Shown: one piece after another, positions 12,690 to 25,374 of the stretch | Layout of the letters: the number at the start of each line of letters is the position of its first letter | Position numbering within the stretch: position 1 is the first letter of the stretch | Assembly (NCBI GenBank): GCA_035772785.1 | Contig: JAOCPU010000014.1 | Location: 186,001-250,000, forward strand | Source of the DNA: Phlebiopsis flavidoalba | Lineage: Eukaryota; Basidiomycota; Agaricomycetes; Polyporales; Phanerochaetaceae | Direction of reading: 5' to 3' | DNA length: 64,000 nt | Notes under the pieces: model-generated | What the model was told of the DNA's origin: nothing | The model's database searches: none | What the model saw: only the letters and a program-made list of their open reading frames with translations | Made by a program: the position numbers and the translations under genes

Positions 12690-13452
12690 AGGTCCTCTAT
12701 CGCCTTAGCATGAAATGGATTATGAAGGGATGAAGGAGCGAAGAGATTTCAAAGCTCAAGCAAGAGACGTGAGGGGCGACGATGGAAGATATCCTATAAT
12801 TGGCTGCACGTTCGCACTCCATACTGATGCAGTGACAGAGGAGATAAAGGTTTCTCCAGTTGGAGTCCACCGAGGACCAAAACGCAGCTCTCCAGCCTCC
12901 CGAATTGTGCGAGCAATTTACCTGTGAGACACTATTTAGTATCGAGTCCTGCAATACCCTTTCTGTCCTTGCAACACCTTGTAGAGCTCAACTTCGGCGA
13001 TGAAGGCCTGCACTACTCAGGGGCGACAACCCATGACAACTTGTGCGCGTTCCACATGCTACAGCTACGATGGCTGCCAGTGCTCCTTTGTTTTGGAGAG
13101 ATGGGTAGTATAGCCAACGATCTGTTGCGAGGAAATCGTGAGTCGTCACCATGACAGCTCGCTCACTATGCTCCCAAGGCCACGGGAAACATACCGCAAT
13201 CCGGATGGTAATTTTGACAGGCATGTGTCACTCGAAGAAGTATCCTTCTCCCTGGTCTATACTCTGTGTACGGTGCCGGCGAGGGACGTCCTGGAGAATT
13301 TTACCCCCGGGTGATAACGACTTCTGAAACGGTCGATCGTTTTGAGGTCTGTTCGGGGGCCCCGCCTTTTGGCAGTGTAAGCGTGTAATGGATCGCGGTT
13401 TCATTTGTAGGCTTTGATGGTGACCTTTAGTCAAGATTAGCTTTGAAGGCAT
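12690..13452 (-). pseudogene. Family F copy 4, degenerate
   Basis: Minus-strand copy, possibly starting at the ATG at 13452. Exon 1 contains SLSPGGKILQDVP and IDQGEGYFFE, then a stop and frame change, then VKITIRIA at a GTATG donor near 13194. Exon 2 retains a GYTTHLSKTKEH-like stretch and ends QAFIAE. Exon 3 shows a GELRFGP-like reading and VQPIIGYLP just before its end near 12690. Each piece lies where the better copies have it, but the frame is broken repeatedly. Confidence 0.55.
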
Positions 13453-14525
13453 GCGGAGACAGCTGTGAGGTCGCCTTTGTTCTATCTAGTACTCACTTGA
13501 GATTTCACATAGCTGTCATAGAGACGTGAGTGTGATCCAAGAAAATTCCCGTGGAGCATGTCTCGAGCGTCTCGTGTACAGATGCCTTCAGGTTTCGTCT
13601 GAAATATGGACCATATTGACGCGCGTAAATAGCGACTAGAAACCCTCTAGTGTGAGTATAGCATCGGCAGCACGCGGACAGTGTATAATCATGAGGCAAC
13701 CCTCACTTCGTGTTACTGCGAAGTTGGAATGGCCCCGCTCTGGTAGTAGAACCATCGTAGGAGACTTCAAATCGTATTCTCGTAATTAGCTCTGATATAC
13801 CCAGAACAGTCTGTGACGGTATCTTCAATCGAGATGGAGTAGTTAGGGAAGACGTGTTGGAACGTCAACATGGCCGCTATCACAACCCCCGCCAACAAAA
13901 TCACGGTATTGGACACAATGTTTTCTCGTTTGTATGCTGCGACAGACTATCCATGCCCTCCTGGCCCCGACGACTATCGAGGTGACAAGGATCCGTGATA
14001 CCAGGTCAGAATAAGACTCTTTCACACTGTTGATTGTTAGTAACAGGCATTAGTAGGGAGATATCACCTCGAAGTGCTATTGCTTTGACCGCTAAGATTG
14101 AAGATCTGACACTTGAATGCCCAGCAAGGCCCTCGTCAAGAGTCGAAAGTTGAAAGTACGCGCTGTACTAGTATATGTGAGGGAGGCAGTGATCATCGAT
14201 ATGGAGCTGCGCGGCCTATCTGCGACACAAAGTTCATCGGTTTTTCGTTGGTCCTGATGCCCATTCAAATACGCCGGTGAATACAATCTAAAAAGGAGCT
14301 GTTCGGCTAACGGTAGACTGTAGAGTAATTCGACGACTGTTGGTGTACCACACTGAGTATGAGTCTCCAGCTGTATGTAGTTAGCTAGGGCCAGAACGAC
14401 ACCGACAACGAGCTCGAACTTGTCCTCCTCAGAGAGGATATTCTCTTAGAACAAAAACAACTTTACCTCGTGCAGTCCTTGAGACAACCCTCGTCTTACA
14501 AATCCGGTTGAAAAGGAACATGTGC
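13453..14525. other. Intergenic, no supported gene
   Basis: Short minus-strand frames at 13505-13699, 13843-14025 and 14092-14286 are not joined by plausible splice sites and have no motif. Confidence 0.35.
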
Positions 14526-14890
14526 ATACGGCGCATACAAGATCGTATAAACTGTACATTGACCAAGCTGTATTTGTGGCTAACTACACGTGGAATGCTA
14601 CTGCAAATGGAGAGACAAACGGGATAATGGAAAACGTGAACAAGCCAGTGGGTTTAGGGGAATGCGTGCGATGCAGGAGACGTGCGATATTGTACTAGCC
14701 AAGACAGAACGAGCGAGAAAACCACAAAATGCGATGCGATGCGGAAAGCAACAAGACAAACCAACAAACGACTCGGAAAATCACGCAGAAAGTCACCCAT
14801 CTTGTGGCATCCCCGCGCTCCACGTGGCTCGACGCAGTGCGATGGCGTCCCACTTCGGCGGGCCCAGAGCGGGCTGCGCGCAGGGGTGCA
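14526..14890. repeat. Direct duplication, arm 2, at the 3' edge of SSN6
   Basis: Matches 11835-12190 in the same orientation. The right end of the arm overlaps or touches the probable 3' end of SSN6, so the distal arm may be a displaced copy of the SSN6 3' flank. Confidence 0.6.
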
Positions 14891-17800
14891 ACCACAATCT
14901 CGCGTCTTCTTTTTTCGCCGGCAACGCGCGAGTGCTGGCCCGCGCTGCTCGGCGAGGTTCGAGCGGCTCTCGCGCTCCGCGGGCGGGCATTGCGAACGCG
15001 CGCCCGCCGCCGCCGTGCTGACGCGGCGTCGAGTTGAGCGGGACGCCGGGGCCGCTCGTGTGGATGCTGCCGATGGGCCGCGGGTGCGGCGGCAGCATCG
15101 TCGGGAGCGCGGGGGGACGGCGGGTACGACGGCGCGCGCTCGGCGCCCGTGCGCACCTCGGGGGACGTCGGCTGGTGGCGGGAAGGGATCGGCGAGGGGC
15201 GCGTGGAGGTCGACGATTGCCGCGGCGGCGGGCGAGGACATGCGCCGGCTGAGGCTTGTCGACGCGCGAGCGTTGTGTCTCGACGGGCGGGTCGTCTGGC
15301 CCCCGGGCTCAGCGGCCGCTTGACGACGTCGTCGGCGGGGACGCGCCGTTCATCGTGCGCATCGTCTGGGGCGGGGCGCCGCGGCTGGCGGGGGGCGAGC
15401 GCAACACGGCGGGCGCGGGCGCGTTGAAGCTGCGCGGGTAGCGTTCGGGCTGCGGTAGCTCGGCGCAGGAGGACCATGTTTCACGAGCACCATCCGCGGC
15501 AATGCGCCGTCGCCGTCGTAGTCCTCGTCGAGCGACCGTTAGTTCGGGACGCGGTGCGACGGGCCCGTTCACGCGATCGAGTTGGTGGGGGGTGGAGAGG
15601 GGGGGGGGCTGAGGTACGGTGCGCTGCGCAGAGGCGGCTCGCGCTGCCGGGTCCAGTTCCATTCGACTGATCATTCGAGCTCGGCTCGGGGCTCCCATTG
15701 CTGCTCGTCTTCTCGCGGTACGACGGGCCCTGGAGGCTCCAAACTAACCCCATACACTGCTGCTCCTGGCGATACCTACGCACAGGCGGCGTCGGCAGTA
15801 TCCTCTTGCCCCTCCGCTGCCGCTTCTTTTAGCTCCTTCTTCGCGTCCTGCGACGGCGCGCCCATCTCAGACATCCTGCGTCGGCGCCTTGCGCCTCACA
15901 CCACGCGCGCCTTCGCCTCCGCGGCGGCAGCTGCAGCCTGCAACCGCGGGCTCTCGCTGCCACCGCACGGCGGTAGAGGCGCTGGCGGCGGCGGCGCACC
16001 GCGCCATTAGCGGCAGCGCCTCAGAGCGAACGCGAGCCATCGCCACATACCGATCCGCCAACGGCTCGCGCTCGCGCTCTCTCTCTACCTCTCCCGCTCT
16101 CGCTCGTACTAACGCGCCGCTTGGACATATCGCGCCCATCAAACCGCTGGATCGCGTATCGGCGCGCAGCAGGCTCAAAGCGCAACCTACTCTCATCGGG
16201 GGCGAATGCGCGCGGGGCAGGGGCCACGGCGCACCAGGGCCGGACGTCGGCCCGTGCTTGGACCTCCCCAGTACGGCGCGTTGCGGGGGTAAACGCCGAC
16301 GCATGCGGGTGTGCGCGCTGCGCGGGCTCTCGCGTCGGGCACGCTCTCGCGGGCGGTCGCGGCTGACGTTCCGATGGTTCTGCGGCGCATACATCGGCGC
16401 GTGCGGGCGCGAGCTGTACAGCGCTGCCTGTCTGCTGCTTGCTGCTGGGGGTGCGGCGGCGGGCGGCGGCGTGATAGTCAGTCGGCGGGCGCCCGCGGTG
16501 CTCGCGCGGGTCCCAGTCGCGCTCGGCCGCGAGGCGGCATGCGGCGGTCCCATCGCCCGGCTCGTGCGCGCTCGGGCGGGATGTCGCGGGGGTATGCACG
16601 CGGCGAGCGGGTGCGACATCTGGCCGGGGCCGACGGGGGGCCGGTCGTTGAAGGCGGGAGCTGGCGCGTGGGGGCGCGGCGAGAGCCGGAGGGCATGCGG
16701 TTATGTGGCGGGGGCGCGTAGCCTTTCGTGCGCCAACGGCTTCGACGGCTGTTGCTGGGGTTGGGGCTGGGGGTGAAGCATCAGCCCCCATTGGATGGAC
16801 CCAGCACCGCGCGTGGGCCCTCGCGGTACGAAGGTCCGTCGCGTAGCGGCGGGCGGCCGACGACCGTCCATGGGCGCAAGTGCATGGCGATTCGACGGAC
16901 GTTGGTTGTCGTCGAGGATGACGGGCGGCGGGGGGCGGCGCGCCAAAGGGGCCGGGCACGTACGAGCGGCCGGGGAGCTGCGCCGGCGGGATGGGGAGCA
17001 GGGGAGGTCGTTGGGCGCCCCACGCGACTCGGCAGCGGAACAGCGGGCGTGGCGGGCCCCCATTGGTGTGGAGGAGCAGCGGCGGGCCGGACAGGCCTGC
17101 GGGCTGGGGCATGATGGTGTTGGCGTACGCGGTGGGGTGCACGTCCTGCGGCCCTGGGGCGGCAGGCAGACTCTGCCACGGTGGCACTGCGCGTTCTTGA
17201 GCAGCTGCAGGCGCACTGCCGCAATCAAAAGCGATGGGTTCGTGGGGCTTCGAGTTCGGCGGCCCTGGCCCGTACGCATCGATCGCGTCCGAGATCTGGT
17301 TGTTGCAGCTCTCGTAACAGACTGCCGAGGTCAAACCAGACTTCGGATATGTACGGGTTGATCCGGATCGCCCGTGAGTAGGCGTCCAGGGCGTCGCGGT
17401 ATTGGTTAATCTGGAAATAGAGCACTCCGATCGAACACCAGAAGGTGGGGTTGCGCCCGTCACGGTACACCGCCTGTGTTGATACGCCTCGTAGGCCTTG
17501 TTGTATTTCTGACCTGCCATGTAGGCACGGCCGGGAGGAGAAGATAACCAGCTCTGCGCATCTGCTGGGATCTATAGAAAAGAAGATCGATATTAGACAT
17601 GTGAACGTGGTGTGTGGGAAGGGACTGCGGAGAACGCACCGGCCTCGAGGCTCTTTGTGAGGATACTGGATTGCGAGCTCTTGGTTCTGGTAAAGGACGA
17701 GCCGTCCTGGTGGTACAGCCACCCCAGCTGCTGGAGAACCTTGTGGCGTGGCAGGGTTGTCCGCGACGACACGCTCATAGGCTTCTCGGGCACGAACGTG

Positions 17801-19186
17801 CTGGGAAAGGCAGATAAGCAACGACGATCACCAGGGCAGGACAAATGCCACTGGTGTGCTTACATCATGTTGTTGCTCATAGACATGACCAATTTGGAAC
17901 CAGATGTCGGGCGTGGGCAAACGGGGGTTCGGGGGGTTGCGCAGGATGCGATCGAAGCACTCGAGCGACTCGGTGTACTTGCCCTGCTGCTTGTAGATGA
18001 TGCCGAGCCGGAAGAGGATCTCGGTTGGCCTTGTCAAAGTCTAGAGCGACTTTAGGATCTAAGTTGAGCACACGACCGGCACGAGGGGCGGGGGACGCAC
18101 CTTTGTCCATCCGGAGGAGAACGGAGGAGAAGGCCTCCTCGCATGGTCGAGGGAACCATAGCGGTCATAGAGAATGCCAATGCCGTGAACCAGAGCTTTG
18201 GGTCCTCCTGTGGGAACTTCAGGGAAAGGAAGGCAGGCGATGAGCGGGGCGGAGGGCAATACAGGCGGAGGGATTAATGAAAAGATGGAAGCGCACCTTT
18301 GGGTTCGAGAGGAGGTAGAGGGCCTGCTGATAGGCAGCGTACGCCTTCTGGAGGTCGTCGTCCGCATGAGGTAGCAGTGCCCTGGGGATTGCCGGAATGA
18401 GCCGGTGGGAAACAGACAGGGGCACGAGGGCGCTTACACGAGGGCACTCCAGACTTCGCCGTTCCTCTTGCTGCATGTTCAGACGCGTTGGAAATACTCG
18501 ACTGCCTAAAGCGGGGGTTGCGTCAGATCTGACGGGATCGTGGGCGCCAGAAAAGGATAAAACACAGCATCCGGCATTTATCCGATCGTGGGGAGGGCGA
18601 TAAGATAAGAAGACAGGAGCGCGCACCTTGGGATAGTTTTCTTTGATCCGGGCGATGCCTGCGACCTGAGTGAGGCCGGCGAGGGACATCGGGTTGTGAC
18701 CGCAGGGCGTTCTCATACGCCGAGAGTAGCGCGAGTTCCAGTGTTGCCCATCTGCTCGGCACGACGCGGACCCCTGCCGGCCCAGGGTGATACGGCGTTT
18801 AGCCTCCCATCCAGATCCAGGCGCACAGATCGGTGAAAAATCAGCAAAATCAGCCAGCCAGGTCGGTGCTCGTTGCGAGCGGCGAGCTTCTGCATCGACG
18901 GGACGTGCGGCGCGACCGTCCCGTTGGTCCCGTTCGTCACCGCGGGGCGACGCTGGACCATCGCCGCGGGCCGGGGGCGGCGCGGCGCCGGGGTGCGAGG
19001 GGTGTATTTGGGATCGAGCCGCCGTTCATGTGGATGGCGTGCGGGTGGGGGTGCGACGGCGGCGGCAGCGAGGGGGCGTGAGTGGGGGACATGAGGGGTC
19101 CGTGGAGGCGTTATGTCGCGGTCGGGCTGGCGGGGCTGTCGAGTGCTCATATGCGCCGGCGTCGTCGGGAGGGGCGGTGCGAGCAA
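14850..19186 (-). CDS. SSN6: SSN6/CYC8 general transcriptional corepressor (TPR protein)
   Basis: Homologue of Ssn6/Cyc8, the TPR subunit of the Ssn6-Tup1 corepressor, which links DNA-bound repressors to Tup1 in the nucleus. Minus-strand exons read in order: SMQKLAARNE near 18890, LLSAYENALR, NPMSLAGLTQVAGIARIKEN near 18650, DDLQKAYAAYQQALYLLSN near 18340, ILFRLGIIYKQQGKYTESLE near 17980, PDIWFQIGHVYEQQ near 17890, PTFWCSIGVLYFQINQYRDA near 17420, then CYESCNNQISDAIDAY near 17310. These are the family's tandem TPRs. A long Pro/Ala/Arg-rich tail follows (17250 to about 14870), with LDEDYDGDG near 15520 and PPHPRPIGSIHTS near 15090. Short introns separate the TPR exons. Many frame shifts occur, most likely sequencing errors. 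The start (19186 or further upstream) and the exact stop are uncertain. Confidence 0.9.
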
Positions 19187-19399
19187 CGGGGACAGCGTCG
19201 AGGGGACGAGACGAGGGGGACGGGGTCAAGGGGAAGGAGGGAGACGGCGGCGGCGGGAAAGGGTAACATCGCAGGCGTTTGTGGCGGAAAAGACAGAAAG
19301 CGTGGGCTGAGGGGACGGGGTGGGTGTTATATATGGGGCCCATGGGACGGTTGAGATCAGGGCAGGGCAATAAGCGAGAAGACGATCACAGATCGAAAA

Positions 19400-22300
19400 A
19401 AAAAAAGCGGCAAGGGTCGTGCGAGAGACGCCAACCGCACGGGATGCGTGACGAAAGCGGCAGCCGCTTCCCCATCATCCAATCAGCCCTGTCCAGTGCT
19501 AGCTAGATTGCGATCTCCTGCCAAGCTCCGAATGTGCAACATCGTCAGAAGCTCGACGCTCCCACAGGATCAGCGCTCTCGCCGGCAACTACTTTTGCCT
19601 TCCCCAATATGTCATGGGGGCCCCATCACCATCTCAGATCCACTCTGTGCTTAGCCTTTTCCATCACCCCCCTGCCCTGCCGCAACACCCACAGCCGGCA
19701 AGCCGCCGTCTACGACATGCGCCTCGGAACGCCGTCCAATGCGGCATATGCCGACACACCACCCCAGCCAGCAGCAACGACGTCTCAGATCGCACGCATT
19801 GTCCGGGGGCCGATCGGCCCCGCCTCGGTGCGTCCGCGGGGAGCGTGGCAATAAATAACGACCCCTACAAGCGCACAGAGAGAGCAGCATCAGACGCGAC
19901 CAAGGAAAAAAAAAGTGTAGAATGGCCACGGCATCGCATAAGCGCGGCGATTCCGTTTAGCACGGGCGGACCCTGTGTCCCGCCCGTATAAAGGCCCAAA
20001 CGACCCAAGCGTCGCCACGCGCTGGCGCCCCATCGCCCCGGGCCTGGCGCCCGGGGGGTCCGACGCGGGCTGACTTATCGCGCGCCCACACCGCATCCGG
20101 GCGCACACGCCTGCTCGTAGTCATGCAGATCATCCCTGCGCGTCGTGCGCGTGACGTGCGCTTCTTCCGGCCTCTATCAGCCTTGCGGCTGTGCGCCATT
20201 CAAATTGCGTGTGCCCCATTGAGTCTCTCCTTCGGGGCCTTCGCAGGCTATAGATACTTATCACGTGGGACGCCTGCGGCGACTCTATCGACGCGCGCAA
20301 ATGAACGCCGCGAACCATATCCAGCCAAGGCTGTCCGCGCATCGCACGCACGCGCACACGCGCACACCCATAAAGCCGGCGGACCTGGCCACACCCGCCA
20401 CTACGCCAGAGAATTATGCTTCCGGCGGCGTGGCGCAGCAGTGGGGTGCGCGGGCCATCACCGGGCAGGCGCACCGCGCTACGTAACCTGACAGCCTCCG
20501 CCTGCCACACACCCAACAAAAGGCCTGAGCGCGCAGCTCCCAGGAGAAGGCAAGCGGAGACGGCGCGAAAAATGCAATGCCAGTGGCAGCCGAGGGCGAA
20601 GCAGGGCCCAGCGCATCGAGGACGCATGCATGCCGCGCCTTCCCATCGTCCGACTGTCCTACGCCGCCGCGCGCACGCTTCATCGCCCGTCTCGACCTTG
20701 GCAACTAGCACCTGGCAGCGCAGCAGAACGAGACCGCACCGCGCGGCCAGCGCGCGAGGGGCCCGCCGTAGCGCTCGGGCGAAAGGCGCGCGCGCAAGGC
20801 CCGACAGCGCGCGTCAAGCAGCGTTCTGCCCGCATGCGCCACAGTTCAGCAGCGATGACGCGTGTGTGTGTGGCTCCCTCAAAGTTTATCCACAGCGGGC
20901 GGTGGGTGCGCCCCTGTGGGTGGCGCTGTGGTTCGGTAGGCCGGCTAGGCGGAGGCGCGCGGCGCGCGCTCAGTGCCGGCGGTCACTGCGTGCCAGGGGC
21001 GCCTGCCGCCTAATTGCGATTGCGGCGGGGCCTGATATAGGTTTCTTCAGGGTATATTGGTGGCCGGGGGCGGCCCCTGCTGGGAGCTAGACGCAACGCA
21101 GACCGAGCGAAAAGCCCAAGGCTGATGTTTGCGCACATTCCTGCAGAGCGGAGGCGGGCCCACGCGGGCGCTGAGACACTGTACGCTGATAGCGTACTTG
21201 GCACAAAAATTCGCCCCTGCGACAGCGGCGACACCAGAATAGCGACATGGCCGCCAGCCCGCGTCAAATCGAGCCAGATGCACTCACTCGCGCCATCAGT
21301 TGCTCTTCCCCGCGCCCCATTCACGTAACCGCGTCCGCTTTCGCGGCGGACCCCGTCGCAGCAACCTGTCACGACGGCGACACCCACACAAAGCGCATCG
21401 ATCGCGCGATCTGGGCTGGGCGCCGTCGAGCGCGCGTTGCGATCGATCGCCGAGGCAGATAGCTCAGTAGCGTTGTGGCGTCCTGCGATGTGATGTTATT
21501 CGTGGCGGCGTCGGCCTGAGTCGGTGGGACCCTTACGATACAACTTCTAAATGGTGATCTGTCTCTGCGTCGCGCATTGGCTTGCGTCAAAGCGTGCGAG
21601 GGAGGTGGCGCCCCGGGGAGCCTGGCGGTTCGAGCCCGGACCGATGCCCCCCCCCCGATGCGCGTTATTAGAGTTTCTCGCATTGGTTTGAGGTGGGCGT
21701 TGCCCGGTTTGGGCGGGCTGGGGGTGTTTGGGTTTGTGCATTGCTGATGTGACGGATGGTATGGGCAGGCAGACGCGGGGGCGCGGTGCTGGCCGCCGGT
21801 GGTGGGGCGCGTGGCCTGCGGGCTAGACCAGAGAAGCGTGCTCGCCGTACGTCACGCACGTCAGACAGGCGCAAAGAAATCCGCGTATACGCCATTGTAT
21901 CTACGGATACGCAGAGCTGCGAGCGACAACGTCGGCGCGTGTGCTGCCGTCTTCCGGCGCTTCGCCGTGCAACGCCACGCCAACGCGTCGTCTCTCGCCC
22001 AGCGTCGAGGGCTCAAGTTGACGGACAGCGCACGCCCGTTCACGAAACTCCTCCCTGACGTGCCCGCCGTCGCCATCTCTGACAGCCAATTCTATGTGAC
22101 AGCAGCCAGCATCGCAGCATCGCCGCGCACGAGGATATCGCGCGCAAGGCAGCATCAGCGCACGTCAGAACGCAAATACAGGAACGGGTTATGACGTGGA
22201 AGGACAGCGCTCGTGATGCGTGACCGCCAGGCGTTCACGTCACGTCACGCCGAACGGTCCTCGAACCGTGGCCAGTGCGCGGTGGCACTCACACTCACAC

Positions 22301-23894
22301 CCGACACAGTCACACACACGCACCCCCCACGACCCTGGGCGCGCAGGCGTGTTGGTGCGCAGACGACGATGCTCCACGATGACCGTGAGTCTGAGCCATT
22401 GGTTGGTGAGGCTAGAGGGTGGGGGCTGATGGACGTGCTCTGCGGGAACCAGCGCCGAGACGGATCCGCGCGAAGGCGCAGAAGAAGCTGCAGGTGGCGG
22501 CGCAGAAGTGGCAGCAGAAGGATAGCGTCGGCGATTCGCTCCAGAGCGGCGTGCGAGCAGTGCGTGCCTCTCTTTTTCCTCTCTCATTCTTTCTTGCGTG
22601 CTCATTGGGCAGCTAGGGACGCGGCGATCTCCTGCGCGAGAAACAGAAGGTGTGCGGTACTTAAGCAAGTGGGTGGCGAGGGCGTGCTGACGGTTTTGCG
22701 ACAGAAAAAGGAGGAGGAGAAGGCCTGGTGCGGGCGGGCGGCGGCGGCGGGGCGAAGAAATAACACTACGCCGTCCCCTTGTCGCCGCCCACCTGGCAGG
22801 GATCACACTACTTGGGTTTCGTTTCGTCCTTTCGTTGTCGAGTCTGATCATACCCAGATCACGCTCTGTACACCTAGAACCCGCCGCATGCGCTCGTATA
22901 TGTATGGTTTGTGCTGCAGCGACAATTCGCCGTGCGGCGTGTGCGAACGGCTCGAGCTGCACAGGACCGATCGCAAGGCAGGCTTTAGGCTTTTGCGAGT
23001 CGCAGGCACGAATCGCACGCCGTCTCCCACCAGCACACACACCCTCGTGTCCAATGAGCGCCAACAACAATGGAAACTGCGATCTCACAAACAATGGAAA
23101 ACTGCGATACATGGAGGGCGACGTGCACGGGGCGTGCACCGCACGCTGTCGAGTGCGGCAGCTTGTTCACACCAGTCGGTCCCACGGGATGCAGACAACG
23201 CAAGATCCCTTACGGTTGCGCGAAGGGAAGAGCAGAGCAACAACGAAGCGATGGCATTAGACCTTTTGGAGGGACGGCTGTGCGCCCGGGCCGAGGGGAA
23301 CGGGCACTCTGCAGCCGTGCTCTGCGGCGACACGCGCTTTCCCACTCGCCGTTTCTCTCCCAGACGACAAGTCATACTCCAGTGACTCGCCGCAGGTAAC
23401 AACAACGCCAAACGAACCTACACCCCGCGGCGCAGAGCCGACGAACATCGGGAGCTCACCCGCATCCCTCCCGCGGGATGCGTTACATCGCGCAAACGCG
23501 CGATCCCCCCCATTTAGTCCCCCCGCGGAAAACCTTCGTCTGCGCACGGCGGCCAGGGCCCCATGGATCGCCGCCCGCCTGCGCACCGCCAGGGTGGGGG
23601 CACCGATATGTGTGTAGTGTACGCCCCGCACGTCCCGTCCGCGGGCTGCTTCGCGCGTGATATCACCGGGGCGCGGCGTGTTCCTTGTCTGTCGCCGGCG
23701 CGTGCGCGGGGTGCGGAAAAAAAAGAGTGGCTTGTGTATGGGGAAGAGGCAACGGGAGCTTGAGTCTGAGCTTGCACGACGCCACGCGCGCGGCCTCTGT
23801 TGCACACCCTGATCGGACGCGCGCGCCCAGCACGAACCTTCCGATGGCGGTGTGGCCCGCCCTCCCCGTGGGAGCACGCATCCTCACCAGACGC
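19400..23894. other. Long GC-rich region with no supported gene
   Basis: About 4.5 kb upstream of SSN6, rich in CG dinucleotides. Long frames are open on both strands (22213-23385 plus; 22240-23139 minus), as expected from GC-rich sequence with few stop codons. No frame contains a domain I recognise. A stretch near 22480 reads KAQKKLQVAAQKWQQ on the plus strand and could be an isolated exon, but nothing joins it. The region may include the SSN6 promoter and long 5' leader. Confidence 0.4.
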
Positions 23895-25374
23895 GCGCAC
23901 GGAGGACCCCGAAAGAGCCCATAGAGGTTAGCCCCAAAAGTGCCAAATTTGGGGTTTTGATGTCCGAAATTTTCTTGGCCAAAATGTCCGGATACGAACT
24001 CGGCCTCCGATTTTTGCCTCTTGCAGTCCGGATACGGCGCCCGACCCCAAAACGGTGGTCATTTTGTCCGGATTACGCAATAAAATAATTCATTTTAAAA
24101 CATTAAAAATAACATTTTCCGCCTCATAGTGTCGTGCATTTTGAGCTCGACCCCAAAACATAAATTGAGAAATCTTGTATCTAAAGATGCGAATAATCGT
24201 GGGTTCTCTACAAGCTTTGCAACAACAACGTCACAAGACAAGACTAAACATTAGTTACGTCTGGTATCAGGCTCAGATATTGCCTTGGCGTCTGCTGCCT
24301 TTGATATTTTGCCACGTTTTAGAAACAGTACCATGGCTTCGCTTGAGATTCGCCCTTCCGTTTTGAGCTTATGAAAGAGCTCCATATCCGTGTGGTTTGA
24401 GAGTCAGCAATCTGTCACCAGAGGTGAAGACCAGTGTTTGATGAAGCTAACACAGCAACGCCAATGGGACAAATGAGGACAAAATAAAATGTCTGGAATA
24501 CTTACTGCCCGGAGTTGGCTTGCATACTTCGCCTCGAAAACTTTGTATCACGATAATGGATCAGATAAATATGTTTCGTCATCGTCTAGAGAGACAACAG
24601 GGTGTGGTGTCGGACCATGGCGTAGAAATGACAGGAGACGCTTATTGAGAAAAACGGTCGAGCGCCGTGGGCGCGAGTCCAAGCGGCACGCGAACGGAAC
24701 GGGAAGGGGGTCGTCTCGACCACGAGAGCAAACGCGGTAGCGTGCTTGTATGGATTTGGGGACACGTAGGTACAAGGGAATTAGAGTTACGGAAGTGAAT
24801 ATAAAACTTCTACGCAGTACGAAAAAGGGCGGAATCGGGACCGGGGGAGGCCGTAGATTCGGCGCTCGCGTGGTGGCGTCGGCGCGTCGCTAGCGTCGGG
24901 CGAGTTCTTAATGCACGCTATGTATTTTCTAAACAACGCTCGCTTTTTTGTGTGTAACAATAGTGGTCAAAGTCGAGGAGAAGTGAGTGAAAATAATATA
25001 CATTTTCCTCCAGATAATGTGCTACACAAAAACCCACGGGTGTGTGTTTGCTTGCTCGTACAGGTTTACCATGGCGTCATCGCACCGGCTGAACAGGTAC
25101 TGTCCAACCCCGGACCAACGGGGCTTGTGATAGGTTGTGACCGGGAACGTCGTCGGTTTCCCAACGTCAGACTCAGAGCGATGTCCGGATGGTAGGAGTG
25201 GCATGTCCGATTTGGCCTGAATTTTGTCCGTGTCTTGGGCCCGACCTCCAGCACTTTTTAGGTCCAAAATGTACCGGGCTAGAGCGGCCTCCGGCCGCGA
25301 TTTTGCCTTCTTCCGTGTCCGTATTCGGGGGGCCTAAACCCCTATGGGGCTGCTTTCGCGGGTCCTGCGCACGG
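23895..25374. mobile_element. hAT-like non-autonomous element with 8-bp target duplication
   Basis: The element occupies 23903-25366 (1464 bp). It starts AGGACCCCGAAAGAGCCC, and its right end read in reverse is AGGACCCGCGAAAGCAGCCC. The inverted similarity continues for about 45 bp (CATAG.GGTT.AG..CCCC). The exact 8-mer GCGCACGG flanks both ends (23895-23902 and 25367-25374). Eight-bp duplications are typical of the hAT superfamily. The interior is AT-rich against GC-rich flanks. The ends carry repeated GTCCGGAT/GTCCG motifs also seen in the element at 35763-36316. No transposase frame is visible. Confidence 0.75.

Noticed and set aside
11835..14890. Direct repeats as long terminal repeats of a retrotransposon
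   Set aside because: Arms lack TG..CA ends, the interior has no gag, protease, reverse transcriptase or integrase reading, and it contains an F-family relic instead.
21540..21665. Possible tRNA B-box GGTTCGAGCCC
   Set aside because: No pairing T-stem or acceptor stem; the surrounding sequence is GC-rich filler.
22213..23385. 390-codon open frame
   Set aside because: An overlapping 299-codon frame is open on the other strand. GC-rich sequence has few stops, and no motif is present in either.
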